Shown here: piece by piece, positions 33,427 to 41,519 of the stretch | Layout: every line of letters starts with the position of its first letter | How positions within the stretch are numbered: position 1 is the stretch's first letter | Assembly: GCF_030454045.1 (NCBI RefSeq) | Contig: NZ_JAKDJE010000020.1 | Coordinates: 1-43,345 of the forward strand | DNA from: Psychrobacter sp. | Lineage (GTDB): Bacteria > Pseudomonadota > Gammaproteobacteria > Pseudomonadales > Moraxellaceae | Length of the DNA stretch: 43,345 bases | Direction of reading: 5' to 3' | Notes under the pieces: model-generated | Seen by the model: only the letters and a program-made list of their open reading frames with translations | What the model was told of the DNA's origin: nothing | Database searches by the model: none | Translations under genes and position numbers: made by a program

Positions 33427-34491
33427 GTGAAACTATCCGCCTTTAATTCGGTAAGCCTGATTAGCCTTGTGCTACTCGCAACCACGGCTTGTGCTCAGTC
33501 AAACTCAGCGGATGCGACACGCACCCAATTGAACCAAAAAAATCAAAGCACGCAGACGAGCAAAGCGGTAAGTGCAACTGTCGATAAACGCTTGCGCCAA
33601 GTGCTGACCCAAGCAGGTATCAAAACGCAGATTACCTCTATTGTGACGTCCAAATTACCCAATATGTATCAGGTAAATTTGGCGGGTCAGCCGCCATTGC
33701 ACATCACCGAAGACGGTCGCTATATCATCCAAGGTGAGCTACAAAAGAATCCGAGCAAGCGGGTAGTGACCAAAATACCAGTACGCAGCACGAGTGCGCA
33801 GGTAGGCAAGCCTGTCAGTGCAGCAGTCAAATCGGTGCTGCTCAAAAATACGCGTGCGCTCAAAAACATGAGCGCCAAAACGCCGTTCTTTTATACGGCT
33901 GTACCCGGCGTGATTTGGGGCGCAACGCTAGAAGGGGTGCCTTTCTTGTTATCGGACGATGCGCATTACATCACTGATGGTGAAATATCAGTGATCGAAA
34001 ACGGTCAGTTTACCGGACTCGATGAGAAGTTTGAGCGGCGCAAAAACCAATCGGTGTTTGCGACATTGGATGAAAGCCAGCTGATGACTTATCCAGCCAC
34101 CACAACTGAGAAGGCGGTGATTTATGTGGCTGATGACGTCAACTGCCCGTATTGCCGTCGATTTCATCAGCAAATATCCATGCTCAATGCAAAAGGCGTC
34201 ACGGTAAAAATCATTGGCTATCCGATATACGAGCAGTCCCCTGAGCAAATGCGTGGTATCTGGTGCCAAGGTAGCGAGAGCAGTCGTCGTCATGCATTCG
34301 ATAAGGCGATGCTGCAAGGTGAGATGACACCTGCACCAGCAAATTGCAACGCCGATCACGTGACGCCCAATCGCGAAAAAGCCGCTGGACTGGCGGTGAT
34401 AGCAACGCCTGCTATCTACCGTGAGGATGGCGTGCTGTATCAGGCAAGTTTTGAGAGTCCTGAGTTTTTAGAATTTTTAGGTATCGAATAA
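33427..34491 (+). CDS. DsbC/DsbG-like thiol:disulfide interchange protein
   Basis: 354 residues, starting at GTG 33427 with GAGGA nine bases upstream. A signal peptide ends near TTACA; Cys22 might be a lipid anchor although the preceding residues are not ideal. Two related N-terminal DsbC-like dimerisation units follow: 50-110 (with YQVNLAGQPPLHITEDGRY) and 131-192 (with IWGATLEGVPFLLSDDAHY). The thioredoxin domain has the active site Cys240-Pro-Tyr-Cys243 and the cis-Pro in ATPAIY. It would isomerise or reduce disulfides in the periplasm. A doubled N-terminal unit is unusual; E. coli DsbC has one. Confidence 0.85.
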   Translation: MKLSAFNSVSLISLVLLATTACAQSNSADATRTQLNQKNQSTQTSKAVSATVDKRLRQVLTQAGIKTQITSIVTSKLPNMYQVNLAGQPPLHITEDGRYIIQGELQKNPSKRVVTKIPVRSTSAQVGKPVSAAVKSVLLKNTRALKNMSAKTPFFYTAVPGVIWGATLEGVPFLLSDDAHYITDGEISVIENGQFTGLDEKFERRKNQSVFATLDESQLMTYPATTTEKAVIYVADDVNCPYCRRFHQQISMLNAKGVTVKIIGYPIYEQSPEQMRGIWCQGSESSRRHAFDKAMLQGEMTPAPANCNADHVTPNREKAAGLAVIATPAIYREDGVLYQASFESPEFLEFLGIE

Positions 34492-34544
34492 TCACATTAG
34501 CGTCGTTCACATTTTAGTGAATAAAGATTTTAAATCACGCCACA

Positions 34545-34582
34545 AAAAACCGCTTTATGAGCTGATTCATAAAGCGGTTTTT
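34545..34582. terminator. Strong bidirectional terminator between dsbC-like and DUF2939 genes
   Basis: A perfect 16-bp stem (AAAAACCGCTTTATGA / TCATAAAGCGGTTTTT) with a 6-base loop, T-rich on both strands. It serves the two convergent genes. Confidence 0.92.
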
Positions 34583-34631
34583 ATCGTTTGACTCATCAAA
34601 ATGTTGAATATCAAAAGCGGTCTCAATTCGT

Positions 34632-35282
34632 CTATGGCAAGACAATATCGACGATCTTCCACTCAATCAAGCCTTGGCGCTGCATCTCTATCGTGAGCGG
34701 ATAGCCTTTGACTTGACCGCTGATAGCAAAGCAATTGATACCGCAGTAGCTCAGTGTTGGCTTATCGCTATCGTTGCCTTGTGCGGCTTGTTGCTCAAGC
34801 TCCGCGGCTTGTTTTTTCATGACTTGCTGGATTTGGCTCTTGACCACCGCATCGACGTCGCCGCGCTGAATGATCAAGCTTTGAATGAGGTTTCTGAGAT
34901 CGACCTGATCGCTTGCAATGGCCCATGCCGCCGCCAGCTCTTTGGTTGCTGTATTGGCTTGACCCTGAGTGTTAATGACCTTTTCGATATTTTGCGGCGT
35001 GATGGCACCATCGACGGCCTTTGTGATAAAGCCATCGGCTGCTTGGGTTAATGCGTCTCCGCCCAGCTCAGCAATCAGTGGGTACTTTGTCATGGTCGTG
35101 GCAAATTGGTCAGTTAGCTGATGTTGGATGCTTGGGCGCACTTGCTCATAGTCTATGGCGGCTGCGATCTTGGCCCCGTCTTTGGCATCGTAGGCATTTT
35201 TGAGCTGATAAGCACTATAGTAAGGAGAGCCTGCATAGACGGCTACGGCAATGACAATCAATAAAACAATCAGCTTTTTCAT
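34632..35282 (-). CDS. DUF2939 protein with N-terminal membrane anchor
   Basis: 216 residues from ATG 35282 (MKKLIVLLIVIAVAVYAGSPYY): one hydrophobic N-terminal segment, then a periplasmic helical domain. The YYSAYQLKNAYDAKDGAKIAAAIDYEQVRPSI segment is the start of the DUF2939 family. AAGG lies upstream. A longer frame to a TTG at 35303 adds nothing family-like. Function unknown. Confidence 0.8.
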   Translation of the reverse strand: MKKLIVLLIVIAVAVYAGSPYYSAYQLKNAYDAKDGAKIAAAIDYEQVRPSIQHQLTDQFATTMTKYPLIAELGGDALTQAADGFITKAVDGAITPQNIEKVINTQGQANTATKELAAAWAIASDQVDLRNLIQSLIIQRGDVDAVVKSQIQQVMKKQAAELEQQAAQGNDSDKPTLSYCGINCFAISGQVKGYPLTIEMQRQGLIEWKIVDIVLP

Positions 35283-35679
35283 AAGACGGGAACCTTGTCG
35301 CAAACATTGTCATTATAGGGATAAATGACCGTAGATATGGCGATAAATACTAGCACGACTCGTCATTATTCAGGTATGAAAAGCTTTGTAATAATCTTAA
35401 TAAATCGTGTATACCGCCGACTCAAGACCTCAACTATGAATTTCATGACTTAAGCGCTTGATAAATCAGCAGACCATCTCCATAAATAGCGCAAACTTTT
35501 TATAATTGATTTGGCTAATCAGCCCTCACCGTATTTGCTCGTTACAATCGCGTATGTCCATCCTTTGCTATGTTTCATGTGAAACCTTATCGCAGGATTA
35601 TGTATGAAATTGAAACTGTCGATGTTTAATGCTGATGATTTGACGAGCCGGTGGCACTGTGAAGATGATAGGAGAAACC
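35283..35679. other. Upstream region of dnaJ with a parS-like site
   Basis: About 400 bp without a gene. It holds the promoters of the DUF2939 gene and of dnaJ and, at 35571-35586, the 16-mer TGTTTCATGTGAAACC. I see no sigma-32-type promoter that I would defend. Confidence 0.5.
35571..35586. promoter_or_regulatory. parS-like 16-mer upstream of dnaJ
   Basis: TGTTTCATGTGAAACC agrees with TGTTTCACGTGAAACA at 14 of 16 positions; the differences are the central C to T and the last base. It shares 17 bases in a row with the site in the dnaJ terminator. Binding by ParB would probably be weaker than for the site in yigZ. Confidence 0.45.
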
Positions 35680-36816
35680 ATGAGTAAGCGCGATTTTTAT
35701 GAAGTATTGGGTGTCAGCAAAACCGCTGATAGCAAGGAGATCAAGCGAGCCTACCGCAAGCTTGCCATGAAATATCATCCAGATCGCAACTCTGATGACC
35801 CTGATGCCGATGAAAAATTCAAAGAAGCGTCAATGGCTTATGAAGTACTGAGCGATGAAGAAAAGCGCTCAGCGTATGACCGCATGGGTCATGCTGCCTT
35901 TGAAAATGGCATGGGTGGCGGCGGCTTTGGCGGTGCAGGCGGCGGCAACTTCCAAGACATCTTTGGTGATATTTTTGGTAACTTTGGTGATATCTTTGGC
36001 CAATCACGTGGCGGCGGCGGTGGACGTTCGCGTCGCGGCTCTGACTTGCGTTATGTGATCGAGCTGACATTAGAAGAAGCAGTACGCGGCTGCAAAAAAG
36101 AAATCAGTTTCACAGCGCCAGCGCCATGTGATACCTGTGATGGTAAAGGTGCCAAAGATGCCTCTGATGTCGTGACCTGTCAGATGTGTCATGGTCAGGG
36201 TCAAGTGCGCATGCAGCAAGGTTTCTTTGCCGTGCAGCAGACTTGTCCGCAGTGTGGCGGCTCTGGTAAACAGATCAAAAACCCTTGCCCTGACTGTCAT
36301 GGTAATGGCGTCAAAGACAAATCACGCACGCTAGAAGTATCTATCCCAGCGGGCGTCGATGATGGTGATCGCGTCCGTCTGGCAGGTGAAGGCGAAGCTG
36401 GCGCCGCAGGCGTACAGAACGGCGACTTGTATGTCGAAGTACGTGTCAAACCGCACAACGTCTTTACTCGTCAAGGCGCCGATCTCTATATGGATGTGCC
36501 AGTCAGCATCACGGATGCGGCACTCGGTAAAGAAGTTGAGATCCCAACCTTGGATGGCAAAGTGAAAATCAAAGTCGCAGAAGGTACGCAAAGTGGTAAA
36601 TTGCTACGTGTACGCGGTAAAGGCGTGACGCCAGTACGCACCACGATGAAAGGCGACTTGATCTGCCGTGTGGTCATCGAGACACCTGTCAACCTAACAC
36701 GTGAGCAAAAAGATCTATTACGTCAATTCCAAGATACGTTAGATGATGACAGTAAGCATCAGCAGTCGCCACATAAAAAATCATTCTTTAAAAAGATTGG
36801 CGATTTGTTTGACTGA
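35680..36816 (+). CDS. dnaJ: Chaperone DnaJ
   Basis: 378-residue type I J-protein, co-chaperone of DnaK. ATG 35680 is chosen (MSKRDFYEVLGVSK) because AGGAG lies seven bases upstream; a frame start at 35659 adds seven non-homologous residues. The J domain (1-70) has YHPDRN, a Gly/Phe region follows (about 75-120), and four zinc-binding CxxCxGxG repeats are seen as CDTCDGKG, CQMCHGQG, CPQCGGSG and CPDCHGNG. The C-terminal substrate-binding domains are complete. dnaK is not adjacent. A strong hairpin terminator follows. Confidence 0.97.
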   Translation: MSKRDFYEVLGVSKTADSKEIKRAYRKLAMKYHPDRNSDDPDADEKFKEASMAYEVLSDEEKRSAYDRMGHAAFENGMGGGGFGGAGGGNFQDIFGDIFGNFGDIFGQSRGGGGGRSRRGSDLRYVIELTLEEAVRGCKKEISFTAPAPCDTCDGKGAKDASDVVTCQMCHGQGQVRMQQGFFAVQQTCPQCGGSGKQIKNPCPDCHGNGVKDKSRTLEVSIPAGVDDGDRVRLAGEGEAGAAGVQNGDLYVEVRVKPHNVFTRQGADLYMDVPVSITDAALGKEVEIPTLDGKVKIKVAEGTQSGKLLRVRGKGVTPVRTTMKGDLICRVVIETPVNLTREQKDLLRQFQDTLDDDSKHQQSPHKKSFFKKIGDLFD

Positions 36817-36861
36817 TTATTTACCTAAGACAGACTGTTGCTAGATAGCCATACTGAAAGT

Positions 36862-36898
36862 AAGCCCAAAGGTTTCATGTGAAACCTTTGGGCTTTTT
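36862..36898 (+). terminator. dnaJ terminator that contains a parS-like palindrome
   Basis: A 16-bp stem, AAGCCCAAAGGTTTCA and its complement, with a two-base TG loop and a T run. Its central 16 bases (36871-36886, GGTTTCATGTGAAACC) agree with the parS consensus at 13 of 16 positions and repeat the site upstream of dnaJ. Termination is the sure role. Confidence 0.85.
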
Positions 36899-37000
36899 CT
36901 TGTGCTGATAAAAAACCACTCAGTTAACGATATTTGTTAAACTGACGATAAATGATATCCAAAAATAACCCACCAAATATAAAGTATATAAGGTAGCGAT

Positions 37001-37831
37001 ATGAGTCAAAAAACAACAGAACAAGCCATCAAAGTTGGTGTCATCGGAGCAGGTGGTCGTATGGGTCGTATGCTTATTGAAGCGGTACAAAATAATCCTA
37101 AGACCATCCTGAATGCAGCGATTGAGCGCCAAGGATCGAGTCTCGTCGGCGCGGATGCAGGCGAGGTGGCTGCTATCGGACGTTTAGACGTGCAGATCGT
37201 TGACGAATTAGAAGCTGTAATTAATGACATCGATGTGCTGATTGATTTTAGTTTGCCAGATGCGACTGAAAAGAACATGCAAGTTTGTGCCGAGCATAAT
37301 ATCGCGATGGTCATTGGCACGACAGGATTTAATGAGACGCAAGAGCAGGTTCTGGCAAAAGCCAGTGAAAAAATCGCTATCGTCTACGCAGGTAACTATT
37401 CAACCGGCGTCAACCTATCATTGAAACTACTTGGCATGGCAGCCAAAGCATTTGGCAATGATGCTGACGTAGAGATCATCGAAGCGCATCACAAACACAA
37501 AATCGATGCACCGTCTGGCACAGCCTATATGATGGCAGAAGCCGTCGCAGAAGCTCGCGGACAGAACCTAAAAGACGTCGCCATCTACGGACGCGAAGGA
37601 CAAACGGGCGAGCGCGAATCAGGCGCGATTGGTATTCATGCGGTACGCGGTGGAGAGATCGTAGGCGACCATACCGTGATGTTTATCGCTGATGGTGAGG
37701 TGGTTGAAATCACTCACCGCGCACGAGAGCGCATGACGTTTGCCGCAGGTGCTGTACGTGCCGCGACTTGGGTGACCGAGCAAGCCGTTGGGCAATATAA
37801 TATGCAAGATGTATTGGGGTTGAATGATTAG
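37001..37831 (+). CDS. dapB: 4-hydroxy-tetrahydrodipicolinate reductase
   Basis: 276 residues. DapB reduces hydroxytetrahydrodipicolinate with NAD(P)H in the lysine/diaminopimelate pathway. The nucleotide-binding loop is VGVIGAGGRMGRM, the central motif EAHHKHKIDAPSGTA carries the catalytic His and Lys, and the C-terminal HRARERMTFAAGAVRAA is conserved. AAGGTAG upstream supports the ATG. The protein is cytosolic. Confidence 0.96.
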   Translation: MSQKTTEQAIKVGVIGAGGRMGRMLIEAVQNNPKTILNAAIERQGSSLVGADAGEVAAIGRLDVQIVDELEAVINDIDVLIDFSLPDATEKNMQVCAEHNIAMVIGTTGFNETQEQVLAKASEKIAIVYAGNYSTGVNLSLKLLGMAAKAFGNDADVEIIEAHHKHKIDAPSGTAYMMAEAVAEARGQNLKDVAIYGREGQTGERESGAIGIHAVRGGEIVGDHTVMFIADGEVVEITHRARERMTFAAGAVRAATWVTEQAVGQYNMQDVLGLND

Positions 37832-37865
37832 AGCGCATTGACGATGACTTAAAAAAGGTGAGGAG

Positions 37866-38789
37866 ATGCAGGTGAGTCGTATACGTATAAAGCACGAATT
37901 GGCTAGTACCATTCTTAAGGTGAATATTACCAAAAATATAAGCTTGCCCGCGTTTGCCCTAAGTCTGGCTGTCCTACCAATCACCGTACAAGCCAGTAAC
38001 GTCCAAACCTATGTGATTGACACTTATGGCGGTGCCACGCTCCTGCCAATAGTAAGGCAACAACTCAATAGTAGCGCTGATGGCGGCACCGTCAGCATTT
38101 ACCAAGGTAAGCTAGTACTAATAACAACACCCCGCAATTATCAAATGATACAGCAGCTACTCACGCAGATTGACCGTCAGCCACAAGCGCTCACAGTCGC
38201 GGTGCGTGTTGGCAATAGCAGCAGTGTTCAGGATAATATTCGTCAGGGTCAGGTTATTATTACCAATCGCGGTATCCAGGGTGCAGGCGTAATCAATCAA
38301 TATAACCGCCAGCAACAAGGTAGTAGCTTGTATCAAGTACAAACGCTGTCTGGTAGTGCCGCTAGTATCGGTACAGGTACGCTCTATTCATTGACGCAGA
38401 ACTATCGTGCCACTATTCAACCAAATTATCATTATCCAGCTGACCGTCAGCCAAGCGCGCAGATTATTATTCAGCAGCAAATACTACTGCCAACGATGCA
38501 AGGCATTGCTGTCACACCGCGTCTACTACCGAATGGTCAAGTCGAAGTGAGGTTATCACAAGTTGAAGAGCGACTGGCGCGATCCAACTCATCCTATAAT
38601 AAGCACGGCACGAGCAATAATAGCATTCAAAGTCAAAGTCAAAGTCAAAGTCAAAGTCTGAACAGTACGATCATTGTGCCGCGCGGACAATGGGTGACGA
38701 TTGGTGAGATTTCACAACGCTCAGTCAATAGCGGCAGTCGAACGGTCAAGAGCACTAACACGGTACCGATTGAGTTGTTGGTTCAATAG
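37866..38789 (+). CDS. Secretin-like periplasmic protein
   Basis: 307 residues with a signal-like segment (about 25-43, ending ITVQAS). A short N-terminal domain (ITTPRNYQMIQQLLTQIDRQPQ, near 90-112) is the N1/STN-like repeat of type II/III secretion secretins, and a C-terminal part (LLPTMQGIAVTPRLLPNGQVEVRLSQ; GQWVTIGEIS; TVPIELLVQ) resembles the beginning of the secretin barrel. The full outer-membrane gate is missing, so it may be a relative that does not form a channel by itself. A QSQSQSQSQS stretch near 255-264 comes from a hexanucleotide repeat. It begins 34 bp after dapB, perhaps co-transcribed. Function is uncertain. Confidence 0.65.
   Translation: MQVSRIRIKHELASTILKVNITKNISLPAFALSLAVLPITVQASNVQTYVIDTYGGATLLPIVRQQLNSSADGGTVSIYQGKLVLITTPRNYQMIQQLLTQIDRQPQALTVAVRVGNSSSVQDNIRQGQVIITNRGIQGAGVINQYNRQQQGSSLYQVQTLSGSAASIGTGTLYSLTQNYRATIQPNYHYPADRQPSAQIIIQQQILLPTMQGIAVTPRLLPNGQVEVRLSQVEERLARSNSSYNKHGTSNNSIQSQSQSQSQSLNSTIIVPRGQWVTIGEISQRSVNSGSRTVKSTNTVPIELLVQ
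38628..38657 (+). repeat. (CAAAGT)5 tandem repeat in the secretin-like gene
   Basis: Five perfect copies of CAAAGT encode alternating Gln and Ser. Changes in copy number keep frame, so it alters linker length but not expression. Confidence 0.9.
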
Positions 38790-38813
38790 CTCATTATGCA
38801 AACGGCTAAATAC

Positions 38814-38847
38814 AAAAAAGCGCGGTGTTATTAACAGCACCGCGCTT
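38814..38847 (-). terminator. Terminator of the decarboxylase gene
   Basis: AAGCGCGGTG and CACCGCGCTT form a 10-bp stem at 38818-38847. On the minus strand it is followed by a run of T residues (plus-strand A run from 38814), so it ends transcription of the decarboxylase; the plus-strand side has no T run. Confidence 0.8.
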
Positions 38848-38871
38848 CTCTATAGATGATAGGTTCAAACC

Positions 38872-40053
38872 CTAGTCAATATAAACCACTTCAAGCGGCG
38901 GAAATCCATTGAACTCAACTGATGAATACGAGTTGGTATAAGCACCTGTGGTTAGCCAATAGATTTTGTCACCAATCTCAAGCTCTTCTGGCAGCTGATA
39001 ACCAGCTTCTTCATACATAATATCGGTTGAGTCACAGGTTGGCCCTGCCAATACGACCGTCCCTTCACTGGTAGACGTTTCCATCTTGGGAGTATAAACA
39101 GGATATTTGATGGCTTCGCCGAGCGTCTCGATTAAGCCTTGGAATAAACCAACATCCGTATATACCCAGCGCGCCAAATCAGTGTCTGATTTGCGAGAGA
39201 TTAGTACCACATCACTGACCAAGACACCTGAACCACCGACCAGTGAACGACCTGGTTCTAGAATAATCTCAGGCATCTCGTCATCATTATAATCATCAGT
39301 CAAATAGCTGGTAATCTCTTCTGCATAGACCTTAATAGGATTGACTTCGCTGATGTAGTTGGTTGGGAAGCCGCCACCTAGATTGATCATTTGTAGCTTG
39401 ATGCCTTCTTCGTTCTTCATCCAGTCAAACATATACTTAACTTTGGCTAACGCATCATCCCATGCCGCAACGTCTTTTTGCTGGCTACCCACATGGAACG
39501 AGATACCATAAGGTACCAAGCCAAGCTCGCGCGCCTGAATGAGTAGATCAATGGCCATATTAGGGTGACAGCCAAACTTACGTGACAATGGCCATTCTGC
39601 TGTCTCTGATCCTTGTACCAATATGCGTACAAATACTTTAGAACCAGGGGCGTGTTTGGCGATGTTTTTAAGATCGGCTTCTGAGTCGGTCGCGTACAGA
39701 TCGATACCTTTTTCAAAAGCATACTTAACATGGTCGGCTTTTTTGATGGTGTTACCATAAGAAATGCGCGATGGTTCAACGCCGCAATCAAGCACACGAT
39801 CCAGCTCATAGATAGAGGCACAGTCAAAGTTGGAGCCAAGCTTTGCCAGCAGGTTGATGACTTCAACCGCAGGACTGGCTTTCATCGCATAGTGCAATTT
39901 GGCGTTTGGAAACAGACTCACCATTTCGTGATATTTGGTTTCGATACGACTCAGGTCAACCACCAAAAATGGGGTTTCACGACCCTCAGCAGCTTTGGTA
40001 AATTTCTGCCAGCTGGCAGGGTCAAAATATTGGTCAATTTTGATCATGGTCAT
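38872..40053 (-). CDS. Ornithine/lysine decarboxylase, fold type III (alanine-racemase-like)
   Basis: 393-residue PLP enzyme of the eukaryotic-type ornithine decarboxylase / diaminopimelate decarboxylase group. The PLP lysine is in HYAMKASP, the glycine-rich phosphate loop in NLGGGFP, the EPGRSLVGGSG motif follows, and the active-site Cys-Asp pair in GPTCDSTD together with YTNSYSSVEFNGF is typical of ornithine or lysine decarboxylases acting for polyamines (putrescine or cadaverine). It lacks the features of LysA. AAAGG lies nine bases before the ATG. Substrate preference between ornithine and lysine cannot be settled here. Confidence 0.85.
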   Translation of the reverse strand: MTMIKIDQYFDPASWQKFTKAAEGRETPFLVVDLSRIETKYHEMVSLFPNAKLHYAMKASPAVEVINLLAKLGSNFDCASIYELDRVLDCGVEPSRISYGNTIKKADHVKYAFEKGIDLYATDSEADLKNIAKHAPGSKVFVRILVQGSETAEWPLSRKFGCHPNMAIDLLIQARELGLVPYGISFHVGSQQKDVAAWDDALAKVKYMFDWMKNEEGIKLQMINLGGGFPTNYISEVNPIKVYAEEITSYLTDDYNDDEMPEIILEPGRSLVGGSGVLVSDVVLISRKSDTDLARWVYTDVGLFQGLIETLGEAIKYPVYTPKMETSTSEGTVVLAGPTCDSTDIMYEEAGYQLPEELEIGDKIYWLTTGAYTNSYSSVEFNGFPPLEVVYID

Positions 40054-40161
40054 AGTAGTAAACCTTTGATGAGAGTAGTATCTGCTAGAAAAGTGAACGT
40101 CAAATCGTGGATATTAGATCATAATATCCACGTTAAGCATCATTGTATTCAGAATAAAAGA

Positions 40162-40716
40162 TTAAGAACTGATGGGTTGTGACTGCTGCTCAGCGGACTG
40201 AGCGCCTTGCTTTTCGCGTATCTTGAGGACTTTACGAACTTTATCACGGGCACGTGTCTGTTTCAAACGAGACAGGTAGTCGACGAATATCACGCCATTG
40301 AGATGATCCATTTCGTGTTGGATACAGACCGCAAGTAAGCCTTCTACTACCTCATCAATGACGTCGCCGTTTTCGTCTAATGCTTCGATACGTACTTTAT
40401 TAGGGCGCTCGACTTTGTCGTAGACATCTGGGACCGAAAGACAGCCTTCTTCGTACGGTTGCTTTTCTTCTACCAATGGCGTGACTTTTGGGTTGATAAA
40501 TACTCTTGGGGCACTTTTGTCTTCAGACAAATCCATCACGATGAGCTGAATATGACGATCGACTTGACTTGCGGCAAGGCCAATGCCCTGAGCATCATAC
40601 ATTGTCTCAATCATATCTGAGATTAAGGTTTTGATTTCAGCAGTCACTTCCTTGACTGGCTTGGCAATCGTGCGCAAGCGGGGATCTGGATAACTTAAGA
40701 TAGGGAGTAGTGCCAT
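40162..40716 (-). CDS. def: Peptide deformylase
   Basis: 184 residues from ATG 40716 (MALLPILSYPDPRLR), preceded by GAGGTGAG; an upstream start at 40725 has no site. It removes the formyl group from new proteins. The three motifs are complete: GIGLAASQV, EGCLSVP with the metal-binding Cys, and QHEMDHL with two His and the catalytic Glu. The fmt gene, often next to def, is not in the neighbourhood. Confidence 0.96.
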   Translation of the reverse strand: MALLPILSYPDPRLRTIAKPVKEVTAEIKTLISDMIETMYDAQGIGLAASQVDRHIQLIVMDLSEDKSAPRVFINPKVTPLVEEKQPYEEGCLSVPDVYDKVERPNKVRIEALDENGDVIDEVVEGLLAVCIQHEMDHLNGVIFVDYLSRLKQTRARDKVRKVLKIREKQGAQSAEQQSQPISS

Positions 40717-40856
40717 AACGCTCACCTCAATGATAAGGACAAAATAGGGTTGATATTATAAGATAAATGGGGACAAAAGTAATGCTTATCAATACTTTCG
40801 CCCCTATATAAGGATTGTTGAGTGGATAAAATAAAGACTGCGATATTTGTCTGAAC

Positions 40857-40890
40857 AAAAAAAGGCCTCACATTACGTAAGGCCTTTTTT
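40857..40890. terminator. Bidirectional terminator upstream of def / downstream of glsB-like
   Basis: AAAAAAAGGCCT and AGGCCTTTTTT with an 11-base loop. It ends the GlsB-like gene on the minus strand, about 20 bp past its stop codon. Confidence 0.88.
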
Positions 40891-40912
40891 AGATATTCTA
40901 TTTGACTCACTA

Positions 40913-41167
40913 TTATGCACGGCGTTTGTTGACAATCATCTCATACAAGAACAGCAAAATGATGGCACCGATAACTGAGAAGATAAGACCAGTGAAGCCG
41001 CCATCTGCATTAATACCGATTAGGCTTGCAAGAAAACCACCAAGCATAGCACCCACGATACCCAATACGATTGTCATAATCCAACCCATAGGGTCGCTAC
41101 CTGGTTTGATAGCACGTGCCAGTAAACCTGCAACCAAACCGACGATAATCATCCAAATAAAACTCAT
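40913..41167 (-). CDS. GlsB/YeaQ/YmgE-family small membrane protein
   Basis: 84 residues, three hydrophobic helices. The first has GLVAGLLARAIKPG, followed by DPMGWIMTIVLGIVGAMLGGFLA, the signature of the transglycosylase-associated/GlsB family, small stress-linked membrane proteins with no proven enzyme activity. TAGGAG eight bases upstream makes a strong start. It stands alone, with its own terminator. Confidence 0.88.
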   Translation of the reverse strand: MSFIWMIIVGLVAGLLARAIKPGSDPMGWIMTIVLGIVGAMLGGFLASLIGINADGGFTGLIFSVIGAIILLFLYEMIVNKRRA

Positions 41168-41519
41168 GTTATTCTCCTAAATTATGAATATTTATAATAT
41201 GTTGCTAATTTAATAACTCCATTGTAAAGATTCCTCAAACGCAAGAGTAAGCAAAAAATGTTACCTGTGTAGGGCCTATGTGAGGAAAAAGTCAGATTTG
41301 CTATTACGTAGGTGCAATAGGTAAACGGAAGGTTACAAAGGTAGCCGTGGTGCTAACAGAATGGCGTATCAATCATTTAGCCACGACAGAAGAATTTGAT
41401 AAGAATAGGGAATTAAATAAAAAAAGCGCAGCCCGTTTATCAGACGGCCACGCTTTTGTTTAATACTAATTTTTTAGATACTAATTTTAGGGTTCAGGGT
41501 TTAGGGTTAAATCAAACGT
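41168..41519. other. Intergenic region with the mpl terminator
   Basis: About 350 bp without a gene. It contains the upstream region of the GlsB-like gene and, at 41418-41458, a hairpin for mpl. TTTAGGG-type short repeats at about 41482-41508 look accidental. Confidence 0.5.
41418..41458 (-). terminator. Terminator of mpl
   Basis: On the minus strand AAAAGCG ... CGCTTTT forms the outer stem with an imperfect inner stem (GGCCGT / ACGGGC) and is followed by T residues. It lies about 60 bp past the mpl stop. Confidence 0.6.

Noticed and set aside
34356..34363. TCACGTGA as a fourth parS-like core in the DsbC-like gene
   Set aside because: Only the 8-bp core matches; the flanks (CCGA.. and ..CGCC) do not fit the TGTTT/AAACA arms.
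41482..41508. TTTAGGG-like repeats that resemble telomere repeats
   Set aside because: Only about three degenerate units in an AT-rich bacterial intergenic region; no linear-chromosome features; likely chance.
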